Assembly (NCBI RefSeq): GCF_905220565.1 | Contig: NC_059416.1 | Span: 1,302,001 to 1,366,000 of the forward strand | Source: Melitaea cinxia | Taxonomy: Eukaryota > Arthropoda > Insecta > Lepidoptera > Nymphalidae | Length of the DNA: 64,000 nt | Reading direction: 5' to 3' | Part shown: one piece after another, positions 10,849-20,744 of the stretch | Position numbering within the stretch: position 1 is the stretch's first letter | Layout of the letters: every line of letters begins with the position of its first letter | Translations under genes and position numbers: made by a program | The notes under the pieces: model-generated | The model's database searches: none | What the model saw: only the letters and a program-made list of their open reading frames with translations | Told to the model about the DNA's origin: nothing

Positions 10849-11038
10849 CTGTCCTTATGGGTCTTCCCACCGTGCCTCGGAGATATTTACTATCATAAAT
10901 ACCTGATAGCGATAGTTATTCTTAATAGGAACAAATCCGCCAACCCGCAGTGGAGCAGAGTGGTGGATTACGCTCCAATCCTTTTCCTACATGGAGAGAG
11001 AGTCCTATGGCCAATAATGGGATGTTACAGACTCAATG
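10849..11038 (+). mobile_element. SINE-A 3' half
   Basis: GTCCTTATGGGTCTTCCCAC, CCGTGCCTCGGAG, CCGCCAACCCGCAGTGGAGC and the tail CAATAATGGGATGTTACAGA are in order. The tRNA-like head is missing. Confidence 0.75.
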
Positions 11039-11329
11039 CATGAATGCATATTATATATTCAAAAAACATAGGTATGAGGAGGCCATATTTTTCGTCTGAA
11101 ATCTTAATATATCTGCTAAACTAAACGACGACGGAGGATGATACAGGCAGCGGTATCAGCTTTAGAACAAAACCCTTTTTTTGATGTCCGATTTAAATTG
11201 GTGGCAGAAACCATCCGTTTTTCGAAGATAAAAATTGCCTATATTATAGTTGAATAGGAAATCTAAGATAAGTTGGATTCGTCGCCGAAGTGCGAAAACG
11301 TAATTTTATCTGTATAATTCCATTAATTA

Positions 11330-11559
11330 TCTTATATATAATTCTCGTGTGACAATGTCTCAATTATCGAGTTACAATACTCCTCCGAAACGGCTGTGCT
11401 ATTGTATATATGTTTTATTTATTTTTTATGAAATTTCGTGCCTATCGGGTAGGTCTGAGAATTGGCCAACATCTACTTTTCATAACACTAAGTTATAAGG
11501 GGGAGTTAAGGGGGGGTTAATAACACATATAGCAAAAAAACGTTTGCGGGGTCAGCTAG
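11330..11559 (+). mobile_element. Hel-1 non-autonomous Helitron
   Basis: Starts TCTTATATATAATTCTCGTG after an A and ends CGTTTGCGGGGTCAGCTAG before a T, matching Helitron insertion between A and T with TC and CTAG ends. Landmarks are CTCCTCCGAAACGGCTGTGC, GGTAGGTCTGAGAATTGGCC and AACATCTACTTTTCATAACA. It encodes no protein. Confidence 0.8.
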
Positions 11560-11569
11560 TAATTTTTAA

Positions 11570-12055
11570 AAACAAAAGGTTCATTCTTTCACCTTATCGA
11601 AGTGTCGGAATTTCTTTGTAAACTAATTATTTTTATTTTTAAATATAAGTATTTATTATTATTTTTATTCCTTAAACTTTCCTTGATTTTCTTAGTCCTT
11701 CGATAACGATTTCTGCTTAGATAAAGAAATATTTCTATTAATAAATTGTATTATTCATATGTTGAAGATTTTAAGTTGAATATTTCGAGTTGGATATCTT
11801 TTATACTGACCCTAAAGTTTCTGACCGGATAAAATTACTTAAACCGAAACAAACCTTCACGAGGTATTGAGATAAAGGGCAATTGGAGGCATACCAGGTC
11901 CCTAGGGATTATGCCCTAATTTAGAATAAGGCACTGAAGGTCCGATCGAATGCCTCAATTTCTTCGTTTGATGTGACCTAAGGGAGCACGATTTGCGGTT
12001 TGGAAGAATAAATTACAAATGTTGCGTCAATCGCGCTGTAGTTAAGCGTTAGTAT
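11570..12055. other. No recognised content
   Basis: AT-rich sequence, with GGCATACCAGGTCCCTAGGG and ATTATGCC forming a weak hairpin near 11890-11920. No gene is supported. Confidence 0.45.
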
Positions 12056-12062
12056 TATTTGC

Positions 12063-12235
12063 GATGTGTGTGTGTTGCTAAATTAGATTATTTATATGTG
12101 TGTGTAAAGAACGTGTATGAGTGGGTTTTGTTTTAATGTGTGCTTCATTTATATGTGTGCGTAAAGTATTTGTATGTGTAGCTTTTGTTTCAACGTGTGC
12201 ATGGATGATGTGATTTAATGTTAGTATGTGTGCAT
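12063..12235. repeat. Interrupted (TG)n-rich tract
   Basis: Repeated TGTGTG blocks (GCGATGTGTGTGTGTTGC, TATATGTGTGTGTAAAG, TATATGTGTGCGTAAAG) about 65 bases apart form a degenerate minisatellite of TGTG-containing units. The reverse-strand frame it creates (THTNTLRTH-like) is an artefact. Confidence 0.5.
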
Positions 12236-12498
12236 TGTCGTGATAATTTTTTTCGTTCTTTGTTTTAGTGTTTGACATGAATAATAAAGTGTCTTTACGA
12301 GCGATTGTTCTTAATTGCAATTATCTCATTAACGGTCAGTTTCAACAGTTAATCTTTATTTTGATTTTGATTACAAATTAAATTTCTTCATTTTCTTTAT
12401 TACAATTTAATTTTCTTTCCTTTTTTAATTTATTATTATATTTTCTACATTTTTTTTATTGTTGTAGTTAACTAGGGATAGTGATGCATCAGTGTTAT

Positions 12499-12724
12499 TA
12501 ATCGACTTCAAAAAAGGAGAAGGTTCTTAATTCGACTATATTTTTATGTGTGTTACCTCATAACTTTTTATCGGTTGTACCGATTTTGATCATTATTTTT
12601 AATCAAAAGCTGATAAACGTATATTGTACTACTGATTAATTGATTAATTTAATAGGATATATTGTACTATACTGGTCGATGTATTGAAGTCGGTTTTTTT
12701 TTTGCTCGAGAACGAACACAATTT
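12499..12724 (+). mobile_element. Family E, deleted copy
   Basis: Left end TCGACTTCAAAAAAGGAGAA, right end TTGAAGTCGGTTTTTTTTTT-like followed by a degraded hairpin TTTGCTCGAGAACGAA and CACAATTT. The middle of the long form is missing. Confidence 0.75.
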
Positions 12725-12739
12725 TGTTTTTAACGCCAA

Positions 12740-12845
12740 TCTATACTAATATTATAAAGTTAAGAGAAACTAATCTTGTGTTAGATATTTGAGTATCTTT
12801 TTTCTTTAAATTAACGCGGATGAAACCGCGAGGAACTACTGCTAG
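12740..12845 (+). mobile_element. Very short Helitron (about 106 bp)
   Basis: Begins TCTATACTAATATTATAAAG after an A and ends ACTGCTAG before a T. The ACGCGGATGAAACCGCG hairpin lies near the 3' end, as expected for Helitron termini. It starts 15 bases after the family-E copy. Confidence 0.7.
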
Positions 12846-13113
12846 TAGAATATAACATAGCAAAATCATTTGACATTTCAAATTGCATTTGTTAGAAAAC
12901 AGACACACAAACGTGCCAAGTACTAATCATTCGTTCATCTTCCGACGGATATAGACACATGATTTCAGCATCTGGATTCATGCCATCAACACTTACCGTC
13001 AAATTTGTCAGACAGTATAAAGTTTAATTGGTGTTAGGTTAGTTTTAAGTGTTGTATTCGTGGCTATTCAAATAATCGTAAATATGATAACATACAGATA
13101 CCATTAGAATATT

Positions 13114-13252
13114 ACGACGATCTACGTAAGATTGCAGGTGTAAGCTGGATGAGGATTGCGGGAAACCGGGATGTCTGGCGCGAACTTGGGGAGGCCTATG
13201 TCCAGCAGTGGACTGCAATAGTCTGAACTGACTGACTGACTGACTGACTGAA
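13114..13252 (+). pseudogene. RTE-type LINE: last codons of the ORF plus (ACTG)n tail
   Basis: The frame from GACGATCTACGTAAG reads DDLRKIAG, SWMRIAGNRDVW, RELGEAYVQQWT, AIV and stop. This is the C-terminal end of RTE-type reverse transcriptase ORFs common in Lepidoptera. After the stop comes an ACTG microsatellite at about 13226-13250, the usual simple-repeat tail of such elements. Everything upstream of the last 37 codons is absent, as expected of 5' truncation. Confidence 0.8.
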
Positions 13253-13608
13253 GAATATTACGATTAAAAGAAGCATACGTATTCTGAATTTCTATGTATC
13301 GATGTAGTAGAGTTCATTACAATCAGCTCAGAAGTTTTTACGTGAAAGAGTTACAAATATCCATCCTTGCAAAGTTTCGCATTTATCACGACACAATTCA
13401 AGTGTCAGGTAATATACTTTTTAACTTGACTTTCCAAATTTGCTAGAGAAGTCTCAAATTTAATTTTCAGTAAGTTTCGAAGTTTGTCGACATCGCAGAA
13501 GTTGTACATCATTGTAATAGCTGAGTTTATTCAGACTACTTACTAACGAACGAAGTTTTATTGTTGATATCAATATAAATATATTAATACGTAAAGCGAA
13601 AACTGTAT

Positions 13609-13800
13609 GTTTTATTCATTTATTTTATTTATTTAATATAAGTATAAAAATACATTAAATTAATAAAGAAAAAACATTACACACACTATCACGTATTTGA
13701 CACACACACACACGCATATATACTCTTTGGTTTATTGTTAAAGTTTGTAGTCAAATTGAGAATAGATTATAGGTTATAGATTATGGTCATATTTCGACCA
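13609..13800 (-). mobile_element. Retroelement 3' end
   Basis: A (TTTAT)n-like start, ACACACACACACACGCATAT and AATTGAGAATAGATTATAGG. The last motif recurs at 52078-52110, preceded there too by an ACACACACGCG tract, so this is a dispersed repeat. Orientation is inferred from the T-rich edge being the complement of an A-rich tail. Confidence 0.4.
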
Positions 13801-14021
13801 CTGGGTGATCACTAGTATTAATAATAATATGCTTAACATGTATACTCGGTTGACAGTTTAACATCTGTGTTAGATGTTAGTTTGGTAAATGGTAATACAC
13901 ACATAAATATATCACTTAGGTTAGGGACTAAAATAGAACCTACAGTTGCCGGAGCAGAATTTAAGGTTACTGCAATATGGTCGGTCTGACGGACTAGTCT
14001 TAGGTTATTTCGAAAGAGCGT

Positions 14022-14230
14022 TAACTGAGGTAGGGCACAGCAGAGAACCTCCTGCTCAAAATCTCGAGAAGAACAACTGGGGAAGGACCTTGACCTTAAA
14101 GAAGATCACAGCTAAATAAGATCAGTGCTCCTAGAGGATTGGGGATAGGATCGGTAACGCATTTGCGATACTTCTGGTGTCGCAGACGTCTATAAGCTAC
14201 GGTAATATGCTTTCCATTACGTGAGTCAGA
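14022..14230 (+). mobile_element. rep-B copy
   Basis: Starts TAACTGAGGTAGGGCACAGC, contains GAAGATCACAGCTAAATAAG and GCAGACGTCTATAAGCTACG and ends near TACGTGAGTCAG. The middle (hairpin to GAGTAAGG) is deleted. Confidence 0.75.
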
Positions 14231-14282
14231 GTATTGAGTGGTTCTTCTAAGCAGAATCTGCAATCGGAATCGGCGATAGCTT

Positions 14283-14378
14283 CACTTCAAAAAATATTTA
14301 TAATTTTAATTTGTAAAATGACAATTCGAAGGTTTTGAAGCCTATTTGAATAAAATTAATTTTGATTTGATTTGATCG
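14283..14378 (+). mobile_element. LINE 3' end, TTTGATTTGA tail
   Basis: AAAATGACAATTCGAAGGTT, AAGCCTATTTGAATAAAATT and the simple tail TTTTGATTTGATTTGATC. A related end lies at 58591-58692. Confidence 0.55.
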
Positions 14379-14570
14379 TATTGTAGATGTAAAACTAAAA
14401 TAATAAAATGACGGTATAAAGGAAGTGAAATATTTTTTTATGTATGTGTCAATGATGTTGACCAAATATTTGTTAAGTGGCCTTTCATGTCAACGAGCGT
14501 CAAATAAAATAATTACGACCAATTTCAGCCTTTGAACAATATTTACTTATTGATGTTATGAACAGTCATA

Positions 14571-14800
14571 TCTGAAGAGTTTGTTTGTTAGTTTGTTTGA
14601 TTAAACGCATTAGCAAAATAATATATTTTACAATTTTTGTCTGTCTGTCTGTCTGTTTGTTCCGGCTAATCTCTGAAACGGCTGGACCGATTTTGAGGGG
14701 ACTTTCACTGGCAGATAGCTGATATAATAAGGAGTGATTTAGACTGCTTTTATTTAAAAAAAATATTTATTTTATAACTCTGAGAACGAAAAAATAACTT
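14571..14800 (+). mobile_element. Hel-2 fragment
   Basis: Contains GTCTGTCTGTCTGTCTG, GTTCCGGCTAATCTCTGAAA, CGGCTGGACCGATTTTGA and GCAGATAGCTGATATAATAA. The CTAG end is missing. Confidence 0.65.
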
Positions 14801-14986
14801 TTTTGTTAAAGGCTAAGTTGCGTTAATATAACATGACTCGTGTTTGCATTGTGCTTAAAGGTAATACAGGTGTTAATCTCGATAAGAAGTAGATTATTTA
14901 TTTATTTACTATAACACTTTATTTTTTATCACTATCCACAGTACTTTAATAAGGGCTTGCAGAGCTTTTGTATTTAACCAAAAGAT

Positions 14987-15046
14987 ACATAAAAAAATAC
15001 AATCGAATTGAGAACCGCCTCCTTTATTTTGGAATTTGGTTAAAAA
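14987..15046 (-). mobile_element. Family E terminal fragment
   Basis: ATACAATCGAATTGAGAACC and GCCTCCTTTATTTTGGAA are the complement of the family-E left end. Confidence 0.5.
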
Positions 15047-15049
15047 CAA

Positions 15050-15585
15050 ACGATTATTACATCGCACTATTATCTGATATATTTATACTCGACCCAGACT
15101 TATTTTAATGAATTGAGAATTATTTAAATTTTTTCCTAAATTACATCATAGATATCTTTTGAATAAATATTTTCTTTTCCTATCTCCATTTACATTATAC
15201 TTTAAATGAAATATGATATTATCTTTTTTAATTAAAAAAAAGTTAACCAAGCTTAGATGACGTTAAAAGTATGGAAGAAGTTAAAATATTCACACAAAAA
15301 AGTTCTTACTAAAGTGCGCTAGAAAGAATTTTTAAATATTCTTTTAGGTCTGTCGCATAAATTTCGTTAATTGAATAACTGATCTAGCTCACAACTTTAA
15401 AGTTATAGTGTATAAAATTACACAGATAAAACTGCGGCTTTTTTAAAAGATATACGTAGATTATGCCATGGCTAAATAAGTAAATATAATAAAAACAGAG
15501 TTTCATATGTATATTATTAATTTTGTCAATTATAATAATAATAATGATTATTTTTTATTTATTTATTAGTTTATTAATAAGGTTA
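15050..15585. other. No recognised content
   Basis: AT-rich, no repeat landmark, no supported gene. Confidence 0.5.
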
Positions 15586-15591
15586 TGTATT

Positions 15592-15704
15592 CATCATTAC
15601 AGCCTATACCGTCCACTGCTGGACATAGGCCTCCACAAGTTCGCGCCAAAAATGCGTGAACTCATGTGTGTTGCCCATAGTCACCACGCTGGGCAGGCGG
15701 GTTG
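15592..15704 (-). mobile_element. SINE-C, 3' half of a copy split by a DNA transposon
   Basis: Tail complement ATTACAGCCTATACCGTCCA, then CACAAGTTCGCGCCAAAAAT, and ends GGGCAGGCGGGTTG. The missing 5' half resumes at 17624 with TGGTGACCGCAGGGC, so the two pieces are one SINE-C interrupted by 15705-17623. Confidence 0.85.
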
Positions 15705-16240
15705 CCCAACAAACATTTTTGTCATATAATCAAACAATTATATGACTTTGAGTCTTATTAAAGTTATATTACAGTATTTTTTGTAACTCTACGTCATGTA
15801 ATGGTGCATTATGTGTCCAAATAGACATATAGATTTTTTGTCGTATAACATTGTCGTATAGACGTTATTTCGACATTTCTTTAGAATCGTCTTATAATAG
15901 CGTCTATGAAGACATCTATAAAACTTGCATATACAACTTTTCGTCGTGTAAACGTTTTCGTAGTGTAAACGTCATAATACTATTAATTTTGTCATATAAT
16001 TACCTTTTAAACGTCTGCTAAACGAATAGTAATTGTTTACACGTAGTACTTGTAACCATTATATATAAGTCGAATATGTGTACTAGTGTAACTTGTATAC
16101 ATCCTAAAGTATTACAAAAATGATAATACAACCGTTATTTAATTAATACTCATATTAAGGGGTTATAATAACCTTGTAAACAACTTCCACCATTTTGAAA
16201 TCAAAGTCATATTAAAATTTATTTACTTGTTTCGTACAAC

Positions 16241-16546
16241 ATGAATCGAAAAAATTGGAAAAGTATTAAAAAAAGTGGTGCATTCAAAAGAAAAGTTAAA
16301 AACAACTATCATTCGCTTCAAGCACGTACTTTCATACAAAGTAATAGAACTCAAGCTCAAGCTGTGACTGAGGCAAATAAGAAGGGTTCCGTATCACAGG
16401 TAAATGCAAGTTTAACCAAAATACTACAAGTGTACCCCGTAGTTCATTTGCCGAAGTTCAGGACTCTTGTTCATATTCTGAAGTTGAAGACAGTTATTCA
16501 TCGTCCGAAAATGGTGACAATGCTTATCCTTTTGAAAATAAATTAA
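16241..16546 (+). pseudogene. Possible N-terminal transposon protein remnant
   Basis: A 101-codon frame starts MNRKNWKSIKKSGAFKRKVK, a basic SGA-x-KRK start that I associate loosely with some insect transposase-type proteins. In the +1 frame the same DNA then reads an acidic serine-rich stretch (VQDSCSYSEVEDSYSSSEN) up to a stop, which suggests a frameshift near 16415-16440. It sits in the centre of the 1.9-kb TIR element. No catalytic motif is visible, so this is weak evidence for a decayed transposon gene. Confidence 0.35.
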
Positions 16547-16830
16547 GTTAAATAAAGAGAATGATTAGAAATGGAAATCGGCCACTTCAGAAAATTGCTA
16601 TAGTCGGGGCACCAAAATAAACCATAACGTAATAAATTATTTACATTTTTGTCTGTTAAAACAAAATGTAACGGTCTATTTCCACGGGCTATCTGGAAAC
16701 CACATCCATAACAACGAGAACAAAATATAAAATGAGTTAATGACCACGGCCATTTCAAATGTGCGCATATCATTTCGATGAAGTCCATCTTCGATAAAAA
16801 CTTATCAACATCCGCATAAATATGGATCAT
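16543..16830 (-). other. Open frame of unknown meaning inside the DNA transposon
   Basis: A 95-codon minus-strand frame contains a CSRCYGCGF cluster and W/F-rich segments (LKWPWSLTHFIF). The composition is less repetitive than chance frames here, and it converges on the frame at 16241-16546. I recognise no family; it may be a second decayed transposon gene or chance. Confidence 0.25.
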
Positions 16831-17623
16831 AATTGTGGGGTTTACCTAAAAAAAGTATTATTCAGACTTAACTAAGTTATATGTCTCGTAAATTCTTCTG
16901 TTCTGAAAATATAAATTATTTGAAATAAGTTAGCTAGGCGTTTTATTATTTTATTCTTGATCCCTAAATCAACTGTCATGGCGTACACATTTACAATATG
17001 TACGCAGTATATACGTCGGGAAGTTATATAGTTGTCATATAACGCAGTCACTTAATAAATTATTAATAAAAATATACGAAAACATTAAAATTTTAAAAGC
17101 GCATGAAAAATTTGTTACAAAGTTACCTCACATTAATCAGTAAATTTGATTGCACAATGGTTTGTAACTGATGAAATGGTTTTATCACCTCAACAAAGTA
17201 AAAAATACAATATTTTAACTCAGCTGTCAAAAAAACTGCCAAATTCAATTAGTGTGTATTATGTTTATAATCTGTTACAATTTTTCATTCGTTCAATATA
17301 AAAGTATCATCTTTAAATGACAATAATACAACGAATACGTTAGATAAACGTCATATTGTGTGCTATTACTCGACACGAAGTCGAATACACGCCGCGACAG
17401 CTATCATTACATGACATGTAGTCAAATCGCCAACGTGTATATGACTCCTATGCGACTATATAGGTATTTATATGACTGTTACACGAAACTCTTAGCGCCT
17501 TAAGTTGAATAAAATGGGCCCTAATGCCGTCGAGTAAACGTTCTAATGTCGTTTATACGATTATACTAAATAACATTAAGTTGTCACCAAAACGTCTACT
17601 CAACGTCGTAAATGTTTGTTGGG

Positions 17624-17840
17624 TGGTGACCGCAGGGCTGGCTTTGTCGCACCGAAGACGCTGCTGCCCGTCTTCGGCCTGTGTATTTCAAAGCCAGCAG
17701 TCGGATGGCTATCCCGCCACCGGTCGGCTTTTTAAGTTCCAAGGTGGTAGCGGAACCGTTTTATCCCTCAGTCGCCTCTTACGACACCCACGGGAAGAGA
17801 GGGGGTGGCCATATTCTTTAGTACCGTAGCCACACAGTAC
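17624..17840 (-). mobile_element. SINE-C, 5' half of the split copy
   Basis: Continues the copy interrupted at 15704. TGGTGACCGCAGGGCTGGCT, CTGCTGCCCGTCTTCGGCCT and GTAGCCACACAGTAC mark the 5' end complement. Confidence 0.85.
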
Positions 17841-17842
17841 AG

Positions 17843-18128
17843 GTTATGTATTATGTATGTATATATGTATGTATTTGTGTGTATTCTGTATAAGTATTAG
17901 TGTGTATGTAATAGCATGTAAGTTTATCATATAACTGCACCACCTACCCTGTCTCGAGATTCTATTAAGTTTATCCTTGCTTTAATTGGGTTGTCTGGAA
18001 GAAATGGCTAAATAGCCATAAGTCCGCCCATTGAACTTCACAGTCTGTAAATGTTTTTTTAAATGTGTTCATTGTTTCAAATGCAGTTGTGGTGTACAAT
18101 AAAGTATAAATAAATAAATAAATAAAAA
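17843..18128 (+). mobile_element. LINE 3' end with (AAAT)n tail
   Basis: CACCACCTACCCTGTC, GGTTGTCTGGAAGAAATGGC, AAGTCCGCCCATTGAACTTC and GTACAATAAAGTATAAATAA followed by AAAT repeats. The same order appears at 51405-51606. AATAAAG directly before the tail is typical of non-LTR retrotransposon 3' ends. Confidence 0.65.
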
Positions 18129-18625
18129 AGCCTTTATTTGATAATGTTATATTTTATCTTAGTTACTATTATTATGATAAAGTTTTAGTAATAGCCCGGA
18201 TAGACTTCGTTCTGTCAAAGGTAATATTTTTTTAATTTTATTTTTTTAATTTTTAAACCTCTCGTGGGCCTTAAAAACATACAAAACATAAATTAGCCGA
18301 ATTAGTCGTGCCATTCTCGAGCTATGCGCTTAGCGACATTCATTTTTATTTATATAGATTTACTTTTGCTAATACTACTCGTAAATTAGGTACTTAATTG
18401 TCAAGGTTTCCAGATTGGGTAAAGGCTTCCTCCTATGATTTTCACTTCTTTCTGTTTTGTGCAAATAAATTAATAGGAAAAGGTAAAATAAGTAATAAAT
18501 AAAAAAAAACTGCTTATTTTCAAAAGAAAGAAAAGTTCTTTTCCAGTCGAAGCCTCCTTTCCATATAAGAAAGACTTTGTAGCTTAAAAATTTATATATC
18601 GTATCTTGTATTTTTAAACATTTTT

Positions 18626-18883
18626 ACTCACTCACTCACTGCAGCCTATCGCAGTCCACGGCTGGACACAGGCCTCAGAAAGATCTCTCACTCATGTGTT
18701 TTGCCCATAGTCACCTCGCTGGGCAGGCGGGTTGGTGACCGCTAGTTGGTGACCGCAGGGCTGGCTTTGTTGCACCGCAAACACTGCTGTCCGTCTTCGG
18801 CCTGTGTATTCCAAAGCCAGCAGTTAGATGGTTATCCCGCCATCGGTCGGTTTTTTAAGTTCCAAGGTGGTAGTGGAACTGTG
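18626..18883 (-). mobile_element. SINE-C, 3' part of a 5'-inverted copy
   Basis: It begins with an ACTC simple tail (18627-18640), then GCAGCCTATCGCAGTCCACG and on to GTTCCAAGGTGGTAGTGGAA. A short tandem duplication of TTGGTGACCGC occurs at about 18733-18757. At 18881 the sequence switches to the opposite strand of the same family. Confidence 0.85.
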
Positions 18884-18957
18884 TGGTTACGGCAGTAAAG
18901 AATAAAGCCAACGACTTTCTTGCCGTGGGTGTCGTAAGAGGCGACTACGGATAACAC
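18881..18957 (+). mobile_element. SINE-C, inverted 5' segment of the same insertion
   Basis: GTGTGGTTACGGCAGTAAAG to GCGACTACGGATAACAC is the first roughly 80 bp of SINE-C in direct orientation. It lies head to head with the minus-strand remainder, and both sides break at the same SINE position (ATAACAC / AGTTCCAC). This is the layout produced by twin priming. Confidence 0.8.
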
Positions 18958-18960
18958 ATT

Positions 18961-19202
18961 TTTAACCGACTTACTACTATTTTTTATGTGTGTTACCTCA
19001 AAAAAATTTATTAGGTGCACCTGGTGGGGTTTTGCTTTTAATCGAAATGTTAACGAACTTCTCAAGAAGTCCTATTTGAATTTAATCAAGACGTGTTAAG
19101 TATTTTTTGATTTATCTCTAATGATGCGTATTTACTTGACTATTTTTTCGTCTACTTACGTTATATTTCATGTAGATGTAATTGAACTAATTGAAGCCAT
19201 TA
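18961..19202 (+). mobile_element. Family E, degraded copy
   Basis: TTTAACCGACTTACTACTAT at the left, TTTTTTCGTCTACTTACGTT and ATGTAGATGTAATTGAAC at the right. The hairpin end is lost. Confidence 0.6.
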
Positions 19203-19204
19203 CA

Positions 19205-19900
19205 TGAATAATGAAACTGTTGGTTAAAAGTTTCAACAAGAACAATAACTTGGTACGGCCGAATACTTCTCAAAACAGTTAGATACTTTCAAGGTACAGA
19301 AGTAGAACGTTAGGGGTTTTAGAAATTTTTCGAAGACCACAACTTTTCAACAATTTCGCTTAACTCGGAAACTTTGTGAAGTATGCGGTGTTCTAGATAA
19401 TGTACTACACCTATCATCTCATGGCTCTGTTCGTGTTACATTTTGTTCCTAGTTTGTTGCTGTTCAGAACGCGTTAATCTTATCAAAGGAAGTTAATATT
19501 GTTTTCTTTTTGAAGTGATAACTTCTTAGGGGAGGGTAAACTTCGTTACGTAACGTGTTACGGCGCCAGTTTGTCTGGCTTCCCTTTCATTCACGCATAC
19601 TTTCACTCTAACCCACAGCGCTGGCCGTATTTTGGACTGATGCTTTTTTCTCTCTTAGTTTAAGTTATCACGTCTGTCCGGCGTCCCGTGACGCACACGT
19701 TTTTTTTTCTTTTTCATGTTTATGTTTTTATTCAATTCAAATGTACTCATTTATGGTTGCTTTTATGTAAGATTATAATATCATGATCAAGAATAAGTTA
19801 CAATATCCTATAGATTTAATAATATTAATTACTTATAGCTACAGATTTGGGAATAATATTAATTGATTATAGCTTGTATAAAGCAAGAATTAAACCAAAA
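19205..19900. other. Unassigned; includes a GC-richer patch at about 19540-19700
   Basis: GTTACGTAACGTGTTACGGC and GCCAGTTTGTCTGGCTTCCC stand out against an AT-rich background. They may be a repeat remnant; no coding signal is visible. Confidence 0.4.
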
Positions 19901-19907
19901 TATACAA

Positions 19908-19957
19908 TAAAAAATACAGTCGAATTGATAACCTCCTCTTTTTTAAGTCGGTTAAGA
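19908..19957 (-). mobile_element. Family E terminal fragment
   Basis: ATACAGTCGAATTGATAACC and TTTTTTAAGTCGGTTAAG only. Confidence 0.55.
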
Positions 19958-20125
19958 AAGCTTAAATTTTCTGTCTATACTCGTGGAGTATTTGTTATGT
20001 CTTATGTTTAAAATACAAGAATAATTTATAACTGTGGTTTGCTGTGGTGTGGAGGTATCGTTGTGGAGTGAATTCGGTTTGATGGGTTAACACATTTTAA
20101 ATTTTAAATTGACCTAAATTTCCTT

Positions 20126-20737
20126 TTTAACCGACTTCCAAAAAAGGAGGAGGTTCTCAATTCGACTGTTTTTTTTTTTTTATGTATGTTACATCAGAAC
20201 TTGTGACTGGGTGAAGCGATTTCGACAAATTTTCTTTTAATCGAAAGGTGGTGTGTGCCAATTGGTCCCATTTAAATTTATTTGAGATCTAACAACTGCT
20301 TTTCAAGCTATATATCCAATAATGCGTTTTTACTTGACGCTTTTTTCGTCGATCTACGTTGTATTATACCGCATAGCTTTCTACTGGATGTACCGATTTT
20401 GATAATTCTTTTTTTGTTGGAAAGGAGATATCCCAAGTTTAGTACCATGATAAGAAAACCAGGATCTGGTGATGGGATCCCAGAGAAATCGAGGGAATTT
20501 CTTGAAAATCCGCAATAACTTTTTACTGGGTGTACCGATTTTAATAATTTTTAATTTAATCGAAAGTTGATGTTTGTCATGTGGTCACATATAAATTTTA
20601 TTGAGATCTGATAACTACTTTTTGAGTAATCTTTGATAACGCGCAGTTACTTGACTACTTTTTCGTCGATCTACGTTGTACTACTCGTCGATGTAATTGA
20701 AGTCGTTTTTTTTTCGTTTGCGAGCAAACACAATTAT
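20126..20737 (+). mobile_element. Family E, full-length form
   Basis: Left end TTAACCGACTTCCAAAAAAG, then GGAGGAGGTTCTCAATTCGA and a T run. Two internal units follow (ACTGGATGTACCGATTTTGA and ACTGGGTGTACCGATTTTAA). The right end is GTAATTGAAGTCGTTTTTTT, the hairpin TTTGC-GA-GCAAA and ACAATTA. The AACCGACTTC and GAAGTCG(GTT) motifs at opposite ends are inverted. No protein is encoded. Confidence 0.85.
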
Positions 20738-20744
20738 CATACCT

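Larger units (their letters stand above)
15705..17623. mobile_element. 1.9-kb DNA transposon with 14-bp TIRs
   Basis: The left end CCCAACAAACATTT (15705-15718) is the exact complement of the right end AAATGTTTGTTGGG (17610-17623). The element interrupts a SINE-C whose unoccupied form (33.58 kb) reads GGGTTGGTGACC. Comparison gives a 2-bp direct repeat TG at 15703-15704 and 17624-17625. Both subterminal regions carry many GTCATATAA, GTCGTATA and AAACGTC motifs in both orientations, as transposase-binding arrays often do. A 2-bp duplication and iterated subterminal motifs would fit a CACTA/EnSpm-like class, but the terminal bases are not CAC, so the class stays open. Confidence 0.75.

Noticed and set aside
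16543..16830. Zinc-finger exon of a host gene
   Set aside because: The single CSRCYGCGF cluster does not complete any finger pattern I know, and the frame lies wholly within a transposon.
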